From Gammaproteobacteria bacterium 13_2_20CM_66_19 (GTDB lineage Bacteria; Pseudomonadota; Gammaproteobacteria; Steroidobacterales; Steroidobacteraceae), in NCBI GenBank assembly GCA_001914695.1, contig MNCZ01000057.1, positions 1 through 64,000 on the forward strand: a stretch of 64,000 nucleotides of DNA. The letters run 5' to 3'. The translations under genes were made by a program, and so were the position numbers. The notes beneath the pieces were generated by a model. It saw only the letters and a program-made list of their open reading frames with translations, did not search any database and was not told the origin of the DNA. Positions within the stretch are counted from its first letter, which is position 1, and every line of letters begins with the position of its first letter. Positions 31,115 to 41,847 of the stretch are shown piece by piece.

Positions 31115-33699
31115 CTCGTGAACAGCTCCTTCACACCGCCTGCGATCAGCACCGACACGTCCACCAGCACCCGGGGCAGCGCGATCCCCCCGCGAGCCAC
31201 GAGATAGCGCGGCTCCCAGGTCGGATCGAACTTCGCCTTGTAGCGCCGCAGTCCCTCGAAGTTATAGAAGTGCTCGCCGTAGCGGAAGATGAGGTTGCCG
31301 ACCCGGTGCCACGCGGGCGCGAGCGGATGCGCGTCGAGACCCGACAGCGGCGCCATGCCGAGGTTGAAGGAGCCAAAGCCTGCCTCCCGCCCCCACAGCA
31401 TGAGCTCGATGAACAGGAAGTCCATGCAGCCGCGCGGCGCGTCCGCGTCGAAGCGCATGAGGTCCACCGAGAGCTCGGCCTTCGTGCCGCTGGTCCACAG
31501 GTTGGCAAACGCCGTGGGAGCGCCGCCGGAGCGCACCAGGGCGAGCGGGAACTGCCGCAGGTACGCCCGCGAGAACGCGCCGATCGAGAAGCGCTTCTCG
31601 CCGGTCGATTTGGCCGAGAGCCACGCGTTCGAGATCCGCTCGAGCGCGGGCATGAGCGCCTCGACGCCTTCCGCGGGCACCACTTCGAAGCTGGCGCCAT
31701 CGCGCTGCGCGCGGCGATGAGCCTGCCGCAGCTCGGCGCGCGTGGCGCCCTCGAGCGAGAACTCGGCGAGCGGCACGCGCGCCTCCTCGCCGATCTTGAG
31801 CGCGGCGAGGCCGAGATCCACATAGAGAGCCAGCCGTTCGGCACCCACCTGGTAGAAGACGGTCTGGCCGCCATGGTGATCGGAGATCTCGCGCAGCCGC
31901 CACACCAGCTCTTCCGCCCCCTCCTTCGAGCCCACCGGGTCGCCGAGCGCGATCCAGCTGCTACCGGCGATCTGGTACATCACGAAGGCATCGCCGGCCT
32001 CGCTGAACAGCAGCCGCTTGTCGCCGCTCAGGGCGGCGTTGGCGAGCGTCGAGTCCGAGCGCTCGATGAGCGCGCGCGCGCGGGCGAGCTCCTCGGGCCC
32101 GGCAACCGCGGGCTCGGGCCGCGCCGGCCGCAGCATGTTGAGGAGAATGTAGGCGCTGCCGAGCACGATGACCGCGAGCGACGCGCGCAGCATGCGCGGC
32201 GCGTTGCCGTGCAGCGCGAAGGTCCACCACAGCTGATCGGAGTAGCCGACCTGCCGATGCGAGACGATGCCGATCCACACGGCCATCGCGATCACCCCAA
32301 GGATGCTCGCCACCCACACGGGCGTGAAGCGCTCGGAGAGGATCGCGGTGGGGCGGTAGAAGGCGCGCCGCCCGAGCATCAGCACGCCGAGGATCAGCGC
32401 GAGGATGATCGCCTCCTCGAAATCGAGGCCCTTCAGGAGCGACGCGAACATGCCCGCGATCAGCAGCCACACCGAGATGTGGTAGGCGGCCTGCACGCGG
32501 CGGAACAGCGCGCGCGAGAGCACCAGCAGTCCCAGTCCCGCGAGGCTCCCGCCGAGGTGCGAGACCTCGAGCACCGCGAGCGGCAGGAACTGATCGAGGA
32601 ACGCGAGCCGCTCCTCGATCCCGGGCGTCGCGCCCGAGATGAGCAGCAGCGCGCCGGCCAGGAAGGTGAGCGCGCCGGCGATCTGCGGCACGACCGGCGC
32701 GACGTAGATGCTCGCCAGCTCGTGCGCGCGGGCGAGCGCGGGGCGCTGCCCCGCGAGCTCCTTGGCGCCGAACAGCAGCGTGGCGAAGAGCAGCGGCACG
32801 AGATAGTAGACGCCGCGGTACGCGAGCAGCGAGCCGAGGAGTGCGTCCGGAGGAATGCCGCGCAGCGCCAGCAGCATCACCGCCTCGAACACGCCGACGC
32901 CGCCGGGAACGTGGCTGATGACGCCGGTGATCACTGCCGCCGCATAGACGCCGAGGAAGCTGACGAAGCTGATGTGCGCTCCCGCCGGCAGCAGCGACCA
33001 GAGCACCGCGCTCGAGAGCGAGAGGTCCGCGACCCCGAGCACGATCTGCGTCAGGCCGATCGCCGCTCCCGGAGCACGCAGCGCCCAGCCGCGGATCTCG
33101 AGCTTGCCGCGTGCGAGGGAGGCCCAGAGCGCGTAGGCACCGACCGCGCCGAGCAGCGCCGTCCCGACGAGCAGCGACCAGCTGTGATGCAGGCGCAGCA
33201 TGCTCGCGGCGTTCGACAGGGCGAGCAGCAGCGACAGGCCCGACACGGTCGCGAGTCCGATGCCGAAGGACAGACTGCAGAAGCCGGTGAGGGTCGCCAC
33301 GTCGATGGCGCCGAGGCCCGCGCTGGCATACAGCCGGAAGCGGATCGCCGCTCCGGTGAAGGCGGCGAAGCCGAGCGTATGCCCGAAAGAGTAGGCGATG
33401 AAGGACGTGAACACGATGCGCGGGTAGCGGATCTTTCGCCGCAGGTAGCGCAGCGCCAGCACCTCGTAGGTGGAGAGCAGCCAATAACTCGCCGCCGTGA
33501 AGGCGAGCGCGGCCAGCACCTGGCGGCGCGGGATGGCGTGCAGGTGCTCGAAGATGCTGCGGATGTGCAGCCGCGAGAGCTGGCGGTGCAGCAGCAGCAC
33601 CACGCCTGCAAGCACCAAGAGCGCCGCGAGCGGCCCGAGCCAGCGGCGCAGCGGCCGCTCGTCGCGAGCTTGCGTCGGCGGCGCGGTCAGTTCCGACAA
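31111..33699 (-). CDS. mprF: Bifunctional lysylphosphatidylglycerol flippase/synthetase-like protein
   Basis: N-terminal multi-TM flippase-like region plus a C-terminal DUF2156-type domain (DLMRFDADAPRGCMDFLFIELMLWG). Start codon uncertain (TTG chosen after the ettA stop). Confidence 0.88.
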   Translation of the reverse strand: MSELTAPPTQARDERPLRRWLGPLAALLVLAGVVLLLHRQLSRLHIRSIFEHLHAIPRRQVLAALAFTAASYWLLSTYEVLALRYLRRKIRYPRIVFTSFIAYSFGHTLGFAAFTGAAIRFRLYASAGLGAIDVATLTGFCSLSFGIGLATVSGLSLLLALSNAASMLRLHHSWSLLVGTALLGAVGAYALWASLARGKLEIRGWALRAPGAAIGLTQIVLGVADLSLSSAVLWSLLPAGAHISFVSFLGVYAAAVITGVISHVPGGVGVFEAVMLLALRGIPPDALLGSLLAYRGVYYLVPLLFATLLFGAKELAGQRPALARAHELASIYVAPVVPQIAGALTFLAGALLLISGATPGIEERLAFLDQFLPLAVLEVSHLGGSLAGLGLLVLSRALFRRVQAAYHISVWLLIAGMFASLLKGLDFEEAIILALILGVLMLGRRAFYRPTAILSERFTPVWVASILGVIAMAVWIGIVSHRQVGYSDQLWWTFALHGNAPRMLRASLAVIVLGSAYILLNMLRPARPEPAVAGPEELARARALIERSDSTLANAALSGDKRLLFSEAGDAFVMYQIAGSSWIALGDPVGSKEGAEELVWRLREISDHHGGQTVFYQVGAERLALYVDLGLAALKIGEEARVPLAEFSLEGATRAELRQAHRRAQRDGASFEVVPAEGVEALMPALERISNAWLSAKSTGEKRFSIGAFSRAYLRQFPLALVRSGGAPTAFANLWTSGTKAELSVDLMRFDADAPRGCMDFLFIELMLWGREAGFGSFNLGMAPLSGLDAHPLAPAWHRVGNLIFRYGEHFYNFEGLRRYKAKFDPTWEPRYLVARGGIALPRVLVDVSVLIAGGVKELFTR

Positions 33700-33716
33700 G
33701 GCTCTCAGCTTTCCCT

Positions 33717-35390
33717 TCAGCGCGTCAGCGGCTTGTAGCGGATGCGGTGCGGCTGCGCGGCGTCCTCGCCCCTGCGGCGCCTGAAGTCCTCGACGTACTC
33801 CCGGTAATTGCCTTCGAACCACACCACCTGCGAGTCGCCCTCGAAGGCGAGGATGTGGGTCGCAATCCGGTCGAGGAACCAGCGGTCGTGGGAGATCACG
33901 ACCGCGCAGCCGGGGAAGCCGAGCAGCGCCTCCTCGAGCGCGCGCAGCGTCTCGATGTCCAGATCGTTGGTCGGCTCATCGAGCAGCAGCACGTTGCCGC
34001 CGGCGCGCAGCACCTTGGCGAGGTGCACGCGGTTGCGCTCCCCGCCGGAGAGCTGGCCGATCAGCTGCTGCTGCTGCGTGCCGCGGAAATTGAAGCGCCC
34101 GACGTAGGCGCGCGAGGGCGTCTCGTAGGCGCCGACCCGGATCATGTCGAGGCCGCCGGAGATCTCCTGCCAGACGGTCTTGCCGTCATCGAGCGCCTGG
34201 CGCGACTGATCGACGTAGGCGAGGCGCACGCTCTCGCCGAGGCGGATCGTGCCGGCATCGGGCGGCTCGCCCCCGGTCAGCATGCGAAAGAGGGTCGTCT
34301 TGCCGGCGCCGTTCGGGCCGATGATGCCGACGATAGCGCCCCGCGGCACTCTGAAGCTCAGGTTGTCGATCAGCAGCCGCTCCCCGTAGCCCTTGCGGAG
34401 CCGCTCGACCTCGATCACCAGATCCCCGAGCCGCTCTCCGGGCGGGATGTAGATCTCGTTGGTTTCGTTGCGCTCCTGGAATTCGCGCGAGGCGAGCTCC
34501 TCGTAGCGCTCGAGCCGCGCCTTGCTCTTCGCCTGGCGCGCCTTGGGGTTCTGCCGCACCCACTCGAGCTCGTGGGCGAGCGTCTTGCGCAGCGCCTCGC
34601 GCTCGCGCTCCTCGAGCGCGAGTCGCTTCTCCTTCTGCTCGAGCCACGAGGAGTAGTTGCCGTGCCACGGGAGCCCAAAGCCGCGGTCGAGCTCGAGGAT
34701 CCACCCGGCAACGTTGTCGAGAAAGTAACGGTCGTGCGTCACCGCGATCACCGTGCTCGGATACTGCTCGAGGTAGCGCTCGAGCCAGGCGACCGATTCC
34801 GCGTCGAGGTGATTGGTCGGCTCATCGAGCAGCAGCATGTCCGGGGTCGACAGCAGCAGCCGGCACAGCGCCACGCGGCGCCGCTCCCCGCCCGAGAGCG
34901 TGGCGATGCTCGCCTCCCACGGCGGCAGGCGCAGCGCGTCGGCGGCGATCTCGAGTTTGCGCTCGAGCTCCCAGCCGCCCGCGTGGTCGATCGCGTCCTG
35001 CAGCTGCGCCTGGCGCTCGAGGAGAGCGTTCATCTCCTCCTCTTCCAGGGACTCGCCGAAGCGCTCACTGATGCGATTGAATTCCTCCACCTGCCGGAAA
35101 GTCTCCCCGAGCCCCTCCATCACCGTGGTGCGCACGTCCTTCGCGGCGTCGAGCTGCGGCTCCTGCGACAGGAAGCCGATGCGGATGCCGCTCTGCGGGC
35201 GCGCCTCGCCGTCGAAGCCCGTGTCGATCCCGGCCATGATCTTGAGCAGCGTCGATTTTCCCGCGCCGTTCAGGCCGAGGACGCCGATCTTCGCGCCCGG
35301 AAAGAACGACAGGCTGATGTCGCGCAGGATGACCCGCTTCGGCGGCACGACCTTCGACACGCGGTTCATGGTGTAGATGTATTGGGCCAT
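33717..35390 (-). CDS. ettA: Energy-dependent translational throttle protein EttA (ABC-F)
   Basis: [47 protein letters not shown]; two ABC domains with [16 protein letters not shown] and [15 protein letters not shown]. Confidence 0.96.
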   Translation of the reverse strand: MAQYIYTMNRVSKVVPPKRVILRDISLSFFPGAKIGVLGLNGAGKSTLLKIMAGIDTGFDGEARPQSGIRIGFLSQEPQLDAAKDVRTTVMEGLGETFRQVEEFNRISERFGESLEEEEMNALLERQAQLQDAIDHAGGWELERKLEIAADALRLPPWEASIATLSGGERRRVALCRLLLSTPDMLLLDEPTNHLDAESVAWLERYLEQYPSTVIAVTHDRYFLDNVAGWILELDRGFGLPWHGNYSSWLEQKEKRLALEEREREALRKTLAHELEWVRQNPKARQAKSKARLERYEELASREFQERNETNEIYIPPGERLGDLVIEVERLRKGYGERLLIDNLSFRVPRGAIVGIIGPNGAGKTTLFRMLTGGEPPDAGTIRLGESVRLAYVDQSRQALDDGKTVWQEISGGLDMIRVGAYETPSRAYVGRFNFRGTQQQQLIGQLSGGERNRVHLAKVLRAGGNVLLLDEPTNDLDIETLRALEEALLGFPGCAVVISHDRWFLDRIATHILAFEGDSQVVWFEGNYREYVEDFRRRRGEDAAQPHRIRYKPLTR

Positions 35391-35511
35391 GGAAACGATT
35401 ATGGTCGAGGCTGCCGCCGATGGCGATGCCTCGCCGGGTAAGCCGTGGCGGCGCTGTGTTAGGCTTCGGCGCCGGGGAGCGACCCCTCACAGGGAGCGAC
35501 AGCGTACCGAC

Positions 35512-36447
35512 ATGAGCAACGTGGCCGTGGTGCTCGGCGAGCGGCTGGCCCGTTATGGCTTTGGCGACGGCCATCCCTTCGGGCCCGATCGTCATGGCGT
35601 TTTCGTGCGCGAGTTCGAGGCGCGCGGCCTCGACAAGCGCGTGCGTGTGCTCGAGCCGCGCACCGCCTCGGAAGAGGAGCTGCGCGCGTTCCACAGCCCC
35701 GCCTACCTCGAGTTCGTGCGCGAGCGCTCGGAGAGCGGTCAAGGCTTTCTCGACGCCGGCGACACCCCGGCGTTCCGCGGCGTGTACGAGGCGGCGGCCT
35801 GCGTGGTCGGCGCCACGTTGAGCGCCGTGGAGGCGATCATGCAGGGGGAGTGTCGCCGGGCCTTCGTGCCGATCGCGGGATTGCACCACGCGGGGCGCGA
35901 GCGCGCGGCCGGCTTCTGCGTGTTCAACGACTGCGGCGTGGCGATCGAGCTCTTGAAGCGCCAGGGCCTGAAGCGCGTCGGTTACGTGGACATCGACGCG
36001 CATCACGGCGACGGCGTGTTCTACGCATTCGAGGAGGATCCGGCGGTGGTGTTCGCCGACCTGCACGAGGACGGGCGCTACCTCTATCCGGGCACCGGCG
36101 CGCGCCAGGAGAGCGGGCGCGGGGCGGCCGAGGGTACCAAGCTCAACCTGCCGCTCCCTCCGGGGGCCGATGACGAGGTGTTCGCGCAGGTGTGGCCGCA
36201 GGTCGTGGCGCATCTGGAGAAATTTTCCCCCGAGTTCATCATCCTGCAGTGTGGCGCCGACAGCATCGAGGGCGACCCCATCACCCATCTGCGCTTCTCG
36301 CCGCGCGTGCACGGACGCGCCGCGCGCGAGCTGACGGCGCTCGCGGAGCGCTTGGGTCACGGGCGGGTGCTCGCGCTCGGCGGCGGGGGTTACCACCGCG
36401 AGAATCTGGCGCGCGCCTGGACCGCGGTGGTCGAGAATCTGCTGTAG
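35512..36447 (+). CDS. Histone deacetylase-like (acetoin utilization/AcuC-type) protein
   Basis: AGLHHAGRERAAGFCVFNDCGVAIE, YVDIDAHHGDGVFYAF, LQCGADSIEGDP, LGGGGYH. Confidence 0.9.
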   Translation: MSNVAVVLGERLARYGFGDGHPFGPDRHGVFVREFEARGLDKRVRVLEPRTASEEELRAFHSPAYLEFVRERSESGQGFLDAGDTPAFRGVYEAAACVVGATLSAVEAIMQGECRRAFVPIAGLHHAGRERAAGFCVFNDCGVAIELLKRQGLKRVGYVDIDAHHGDGVFYAFEEDPAVVFADLHEDGRYLYPGTGARQESGRGAAEGTKLNLPLPPGADDEVFAQVWPQVVAHLEKFSPEFIILQCGADSIEGDPITHLRFSPRVHGRAARELTALAERLGHGRVLALGGGGYHRENLARAWTAVVENLL

Positions 36448-36456
36448 GCGCGGCTC

Positions 36457-37713
36457 ATGTTCCGCACCAACATGACCATCGCAGGCTTCGATCCCGAGCT
36501 GGCCGAGGCGCTCGAGGGCGAGCGTCGCCGCCAGGAGGAGCACGTGGAGCTCATCGCCTCCGAGAATTACGCGAGCCCCCGGGTGCTCGAGGCGCAGGGC
36601 TCGGTGCTCACCAACAAGTACGCGGAAGGCTATCCCGGCAAGCGCTACTATGGCGGCTGCGAGTACGTGGACGTGGCCGAGCAGCTCGCGATCGACCGGG
36701 CGAAGACGCTCTTCGGCGCCGACTATGCCAACGTGCAGCCGCACTCCGGCTCCCAGGCGAACGCCGCGGCCTACCTCGCGCTGGTGCAGCCCGGGGATCC
36801 GATCCTCGGCATGAGCCTCGACCACGGCGGACACCTGACGCACGGCGCCAAGGTCAATTTCTCCGGGAAGCTGTTCCGCGCCGCGCAGTACGGCATCCAC
36901 CCCGAGACCGGCGAGATCGACTACGACCAGGTACAGCGGCTCGCCGAGCAGCACCGGCCGAAGATGATCGTCGCCGGCTTTTCCGCCTACTCGCGGGTCG
37001 TCGACTGGGCGCGCTTCGAAACAATCGCCCGTGGCGTCGGCGCGTATTTCGTGGTGGACATGGCGCACGTCGCGGGGCTGGTGGCCGCAGGTGTCTACCC
37101 GAGCCCGCTCCCGCACGCCGACGTCGTGACCACCACCACTCACAAGACGCTGCGCGGGCCGCGCGGCGGGCTGATCCTGGCGCGCGCGAACGAGGAAATC
37201 ACCCGCAAGCTGAACTCACTCGTGTTCCCCGGGACGCAGGGCGGGCCGCTCATGCACGTGATCGCCGCCAAGGCGGTGGCGCTCCTCGAGGCGCTGCAGC
37301 CGGAGTTCCGCGAGTACCAGCGGCAGGTGCTCACCAACGCGCGCGCCATGGCGGCGCGGCTTGCGAGCCGCGGCTATCAGATCGTCTCCGGGGGCACGGA
37401 CAATCACCTCTTCCTCATGAGTCTCGCCGACCGCAACATCACGGGCAAGGACGCCGACGCGGCGCTCGGGCGCGCCAACATCACCGTCAACAAGAACGCC
37501 GTCCCCAACGACCCGCGCCCGCCCATGGTCGCGAGCGGCCTGCGCATCGGCACGCCGGCCTCCACCACCCGCGGCTTCAAGGTGCGCGAGGTGGAGCAGG
37601 TGGCGGACTTCATCGCCGAGGTGCTGGACGCGGAGGCCGCCCCGGCGGCGATCGAGCGGGTGCGCCCGAAGGTGCTCGAGCTGTGCGGACGCTTTCCGGT
37701 GTACGGACCGTAG
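36457..37713 (+). CDS. glyA: Serine hydroxymethyltransferase
   Basis: [58 protein letters not shown]. Confidence 0.98.
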   Translation: MFRTNMTIAGFDPELAEALEGERRRQEEHVELIASENYASPRVLEAQGSVLTNKYAEGYPGKRYYGGCEYVDVAEQLAIDRAKTLFGADYANVQPHSGSQANAAAYLALVQPGDPILGMSLDHGGHLTHGAKVNFSGKLFRAAQYGIHPETGEIDYDQVQRLAEQHRPKMIVAGFSAYSRVVDWARFETIARGVGAYFVVDMAHVAGLVAAGVYPSPLPHADVVTTTTHKTLRGPRGGLILARANEEITRKLNSLVFPGTQGGPLMHVIAAKAVALLEALQPEFREYQRQVLTNARAMAARLASRGYQIVSGGTDNHLFLMSLADRNITGKDADAALGRANITVNKNAVPNDPRPPMVASGLRIGTPASTTRGFKVREVEQVADFIAEVLDAEAAPAAIERVRPKVLELCGRFPVYGP

Positions 37714-37735
37714 CGACCGGGGCGGTACACGCCGC

Positions 37736-38320
37736 ATGCACTGTCCCTTCTGCGGCCACGTCGAGACCAAGGTGACCGACTCGCGCCTCGCGGGGGAAGG
37801 CCGTCAGATCCGCCGCCGCCGCGAGTGCCTGAAGTGCGGCGAGCGCTTCACGACTTTCGAGTCGGCGGAGCTCGTGATGCCGATGGTGATCAAGGGCGAT
37901 CGTGGCCGCGAGGCCTTCGATGAGGGGAAACTGCGCGCCGGCATGGAGAAGGCGCTGGAGAAGCGCCCCGTGCCGCGCGAGCAGATCGACGAGGCCGTGA
38001 GCCGCGTCGTGCACAAGGTGCGAAGCCTCGGCGACCGGGAGGTGTCCTCGCGCGCGATCGGGGAGCTCGTGATGGAGGAGCTGCGCCACCTCGACGAGGT
38101 CGCCTACGTGCGCTTCGCCTCCGTGTACCGCCACTTCGAGGATGTCGAGGCGTTCCACGAGGAGATTCAGCGGCTGCGGAGCGCCCGCTCGGCGCCGCCG
38201 ACCCAGCCGCGCGGGCGCAAGCGCCACGCGCCGCGCGCCGTGGACCGCGATCAGCTGCCGTTGCTGCCGCCGGAGCCCGCGGCCAACGATGCCACCGGGG
38301 GCTCGGGGGAGGAGAAATGA
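37736..38320 (+). CDS. nrdR: Transcriptional repressor NrdR
   Basis: [42 protein letters not shown]. Confidence 0.97.
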   Translation: MHCPFCGHVETKVTDSRLAGEGRQIRRRRECLKCGERFTTFESAELVMPMVIKGDRGREAFDEGKLRAGMEKALEKRPVPREQIDEAVSRVVHKVRSLGDREVSSRAIGELVMEELRHLDEVAYVRFASVYRHFEDVEAFHEEIQRLRSARSAPPTQPRGRKRHAPRAVDRDQLPLLPPEPAANDATGGSGEEK

Positions 38321-38351
38321 CCGAGCACCGCGCCGGAGCGAGGGGGCAGCC

Positions 38352-39521
38352 GTGAGCGCGCTCTCCGAGCTCGACCGCGAGGCCATGCAGCGCGCCCTCG
38401 GACTCGCCGAGCGGGGCCTCGCCAGCACCGACCCGAATCCACGCGTCGGCTGCGTGATCACGCAGGGCGAGCGCATCGTCGGCGAGGGCTGGCACGAGCG
38501 CGCCGGCGAGGCACACGCCGAGGTCAAGGCGCTCGAGGCCGCCGGCGCGCAGGCCGCGGGGGCTACGGTGTACGTGACGCTCGAGCCCTGCAGCCATCAC
38601 GGCCGCACGCCCCCCTGCGTCGAGGCGCTGCTCGAGGCGCGCGTGGCGCGCGTGGTGTATGCCGCCACCGATCCCAACCCCGAGGTCAACGGACGCGGCG
38701 CCGCGGCGCTGCGCGAAGGGGGCGTCGAAGTCGAGGGAGGGCTGCTCGAGCGCGAGGCGCTCGAGCTCAACTGCGGATTCGTGAAGCGCATGCAGCAGGG
38801 GCGCCCCTGGGTGCGCGTGAAGCTCGCGATGAGCCTCGACGGCCGTACGGCGCTCGGAACCGGTGAGAGCCGCTGGATCACCGGGGAGGCGGCGCGCGAG
38901 GACGTGCAGCAGTGGCGCGCGCGCAGCTCCGCCATCCTCACTGGAATCGGAACCGTGCTCGCCGACGACCCCAGGCTCGATGTGCGCCTGCCTGCGGAGG
39001 CCGCCGGGCAACCGGGAACGGCTGCGGAATCGCCGCGCCAGCCGCTGCGCGTGGTGCTCGACAGCCACCTGCGCACTCCGCCGGGCGCGCGGCTGCTCAC
39101 CGGGGGCGGCGAGGTGATGGTCCTGACGGCGCAGAGCTCGCTCAAGGACGTGCAGTCGGGCATGCGACTCACCGCGAGAGGAGTGCGCATCGAGACGGTG
39201 CCGGAGGTGAACGGCCGGCTCTCGCTCGGGGCGGCGCTCGACCGGCTGGGGGAGCTCGAGATCAACGAGCTGCAGGTCGAGGCGGGTCCCACTGTCGCGG
39301 GCGAGCTGGTGCGGCACTCGCTCGCGGACGAGCTGCTGCTCTACGTGGCGCCGCGGCTGCTCGGCGATGAGGCGCGGCCGCTGCTGGAGCTCCCGGCGCC
39401 CGCTTTCCTGAGCGAGGCGCGCGCGTTTACCCTCATCGAGATCGTTCAGCTCGGCGATGACCTGCGGCTGCGGCTGCGGCCGCGCGTCGCGCCGGCGCCG
39501 GCGCCGGCGGCTGGCGTTTGA
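38352..39521 (+). CDS. ribD: Bifunctional diaminohydroxyphosphoribosylaminopyrimidine deaminase / 5-amino-6-(5-phosphoribosylamino)uracil reductase
   Basis: NPRVGCVI, HAEVKALEAAG, VTLEPCSHHGRTPPC, VKLAMSLDGRTALGTGESRWITG. GTG start. Confidence 0.96.
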   Translation: MSALSELDREAMQRALGLAERGLASTDPNPRVGCVITQGERIVGEGWHERAGEAHAEVKALEAAGAQAAGATVYVTLEPCSHHGRTPPCVEALLEARVARVVYAATDPNPEVNGRGAAALREGGVEVEGGLLEREALELNCGFVKRMQQGRPWVRVKLAMSLDGRTALGTGESRWITGEAAREDVQQWRARSSAILTGIGTVLADDPRLDVRLPAEAAGQPGTAAESPRQPLRVVLDSHLRTPPGARLLTGGGEVMVLTAQSSLKDVQSGMRLTARGVRIETVPEVNGRLSLGAALDRLGELEINELQVEAGPTVAGELVRHSLADELLLYVAPRLLGDEARPLLELPAPAFLSEARAFTLIEIVQLGDDLRLRLRPRVAPAPAPAAGV

Positions 39522-39546
39522 GACTTGAAGGCAAGCGGGAGCGGCC

Positions 39547-40149
39547 CTGTTCACCGGAATCGTTCAGGACATCGGAGAGGCGCGCTCGCTCGAGCCGCGC
39601 GGCGGCGATGTGCGCCTCACCGTCGCCTGCCGCCGCCTCGACCTCTCGCGGGTGCAGCTCGGCGACAGCATCTGCGTGCAGGGCTGCTGCCTGACGGTGA
39701 CCGAGCGGATGGGCCAGGCCTTCGCCGCCGATGTCTCGCGGGAGACTCTCTCGCTCACGACGCTCGGGGATCTCGTCGCGGGCGCTCCCGTCAATCTCGA
39801 GCCGGCGCTCAGGGCGGGAGATCCGCTCGGCGGCCATCTCGTGTCGGGACACGTGGACGGCGTCGCGCGAGTCGTGGCCGCGAGCGAGGAAGCTCGTTCC
39901 GTGCGCCTGAAGATCGAAGTTCCGGCGGAGCTCGCCCGCTACATCGCGCGCAAGGGCTCGGTCGCCGTCGACGGGGTGAGCCTCACCATCAACGAGGTCG
40001 CGGACACCGTCTTCGGCGTCAACATCATCCCCCATACCCAGGCGGTCACGACACTCGGCAAGCTCGCGGTCGGCGCGCGCGTCAATCTCGAGGTGGACCA
40101 GGTCGCCCGCTACCTCGCGTCGCTGCTGCCGCCGTCACTGCACCGGTGA
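39547..40149 (+). CDS. ribE: Riboflavin synthase alpha subunit; apparent CTG start
   Basis: (C TG)FTGIVQDIGEARSL...; GDSICVQGCCLTV; GHLVSGHVDGVA. No ATG/GTG/TTG in frame between the upstream stop and CTG 39547; next GTG is 39610. Confidence 0.93.
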   Translation: MFTGIVQDIGEARSLEPRGGDVRLTVACRRLDLSRVQLGDSICVQGCCLTVTERMGQAFAADVSRETLSLTTLGDLVAGAPVNLEPALRAGDPLGGHLVSGHVDGVARVVAASEEARSVRLKIEVPAELARYIARKGSVAVDGVSLTINEVADTVFGVNIIPHTQAVTTLGKLAVGARVNLEVDQVARYLASLLPPSLHR

Positions 40150-40217
40150 AGCCGCGGCGGCCAGGTCAGGCGGCGTGGGCCTTAGCCGGTGCCGGGGCCA
40201 ACCGAGCTCGTTGATTC

Positions 40218-41753
40218 TCAATGCGCATCATGCATGCAGGCCCGGATTTCGCCGAGGATGGCCTCGAGCTCCGCGGGGCGGGGACTGTTCAGGCGATGGG
40301 CGCGCCGGGCGGCAATCTTGAATAAGGTGGCCGCCTCGTAGAGGCGCGCCCGCTTGCGGATGCCGTAGCTCGTGCTGTCGTCGATGCCACGCCTGATGAT
40401 GGCTTGCCGATAGGCGGTGAGAAAGGTCGCCGCTGCACCGGCGAACCAGCCGCGCATGGCGGGCCGCCGATACCACAGTCCGCTCGGCCGCAGGTAAGCC
40501 AGAAAATAGCCGACATCGAGCGCTGGGTCGGCGCGGCAGAGTCCATCGAGATCCACAATGAAAACCCGTTCGCCCAGGAAGAGCAGCTGACTCGGTTTGA
40601 ATCCTCCGTGGGCTGGTGCGTACGCCTCCGGCCTGAGCGCGTGCAGCCGACTCGCGAGCTCCCGGGCGAGCCGCCGGGCCGAGTCCGCAACGAGCGGGCA
40701 ATGGGTCGCGATCAGCGCGGCGCGCTCAGCGGCGCGTAGCGCCTCCTTGGCGGCCGTGCGGGGCGGTCCCGGCAGCGACACGCCACTGGTGTGAAGACCT
40801 GCCAGCGCCAGCGCGACTGCGCATAACTCACCAGCCGGAATATCCAGGCGGACGACCGGTTCGTCGACGCCTCTCCGGAGGCGAGGCCGCAGAACCTCTA
40901 AGCCCGTGCGCGGAGCCTCTTCCGGTGTGTCCGAACTGATCGCTTCGCTCAGGGTGAGCCCAAGCGTTTCTGCCACGCCGAGCGGACGGGGGATGATCGG
41001 GTGAGATCCATCGTGACGGTGCGCGGCATAGAGTTGCTCCGCCGCCGCGTGGATTGCAAGCGCTCTTTGCGGATCGCCGTGGACCTTGCCGAATATGGAC
41101 AGCTCGCGGCGAAAGACCCCGTTGACCGAGCGCTTCTCGAGTCCGAGCTCGTAGCGGATGACACAACGGCTGCCGGGCTTGTAACGTACGGGCTCGGCCC
41201 GCGCGCGGCGGATGTGCCAGGCTGGATCAAGCAGACAGGCCCGTGCCGCGAGCTCGAGTTGTCCGATGAGCGGATCCTGCAAATCCGTGCTCAGGCTCGC
41301 GCCGAGTGACGACAGCCTCCGGTCGCTCGGAAAATCCTGTACGGCGAAGCCGAGACTCGGGGTCGCAACGCAGCCCGCAACGGCTCCCTCGGGCCGCACC
41401 TGTTGAATGTCCTGAGCGCTGAGCCGGATCCGTGCACCTTCGAGCGCACCCTCGTCGATTGAAATCGTGATCCACCGGGGCGGCGCCGGGCGGGCGCTGC
41501 CCTGCGCGGCTCGTTCACGCGGGGCACCGGCGGCACAGATAACGGTGAGACCTCGTTCCGGCTTGCGATGCACGTAACGGATGAAGAGTTCGGTGTCATC
41601 GGCCATGCATGCCGGCAGGGGCTGCAGGGCAGCGCGCAATACCCGTAGCGCGAGCGCCGGGAGTGCCTCGATGCCAACGCGCCGGACGCCAGCGGGCGGT
41701 GTGGCGCCCGCCGGGGCCGGGCCGGGCTCCTTCAGCGAGCTGACGACTCGCAT
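40218..41753 (-). CDS. Phosphotransferase (APH-like) family protein
   Basis: AHGGFKPSQLLFLGERVFIVDLDGLCRADPALDVGYFLAYL kinase-like motif. Confidence 0.75.
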   Translation of the reverse strand: MRVVSSLKEPGPAPAGATPPAGVRRVGIEALPALALRVLRAALQPLPACMADDTELFIRYVHRKPERGLTVICAAGAPRERAAQGSARPAPPRWITISIDEGALEGARIRLSAQDIQQVRPEGAVAGCVATPSLGFAVQDFPSDRRLSSLGASLSTDLQDPLIGQLELAARACLLDPAWHIRRARAEPVRYKPGSRCVIRYELGLEKRSVNGVFRRELSIFGKVHGDPQRALAIHAAAEQLYAAHRHDGSHPIIPRPLGVAETLGLTLSEAISSDTPEEAPRTGLEVLRPRLRRGVDEPVVRLDIPAGELCAVALALAGLHTSGVSLPGPPRTAAKEALRAAERAALIATHCPLVADSARRLARELASRLHALRPEAYAPAHGGFKPSQLLFLGERVFIVDLDGLCRADPALDVGYFLAYLRPSGLWYRRPAMRGWFAGAAATFLTAYRQAIIRRGIDDSTSYGIRKRARLYEAATLFKIAARRAHRLNSPRPAELEAILGEIRACMHDAH

Positions 41754-41847
41754 ATCGGCTGCTCAAGGAGGCGCTCGATCAAGCCGAGCAGTGCGCAAGC
41801 CGCGCCGGTGACGCCACGAAAGCCCGGGGACACCGCCGCGCGCTCGC

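Noticed and set aside
31270-33738. 822-aa + strand ORF opposite mprF
   Set aside because: Shadow ORF; composition dominated by R/E/A/H, no recognisable domain.
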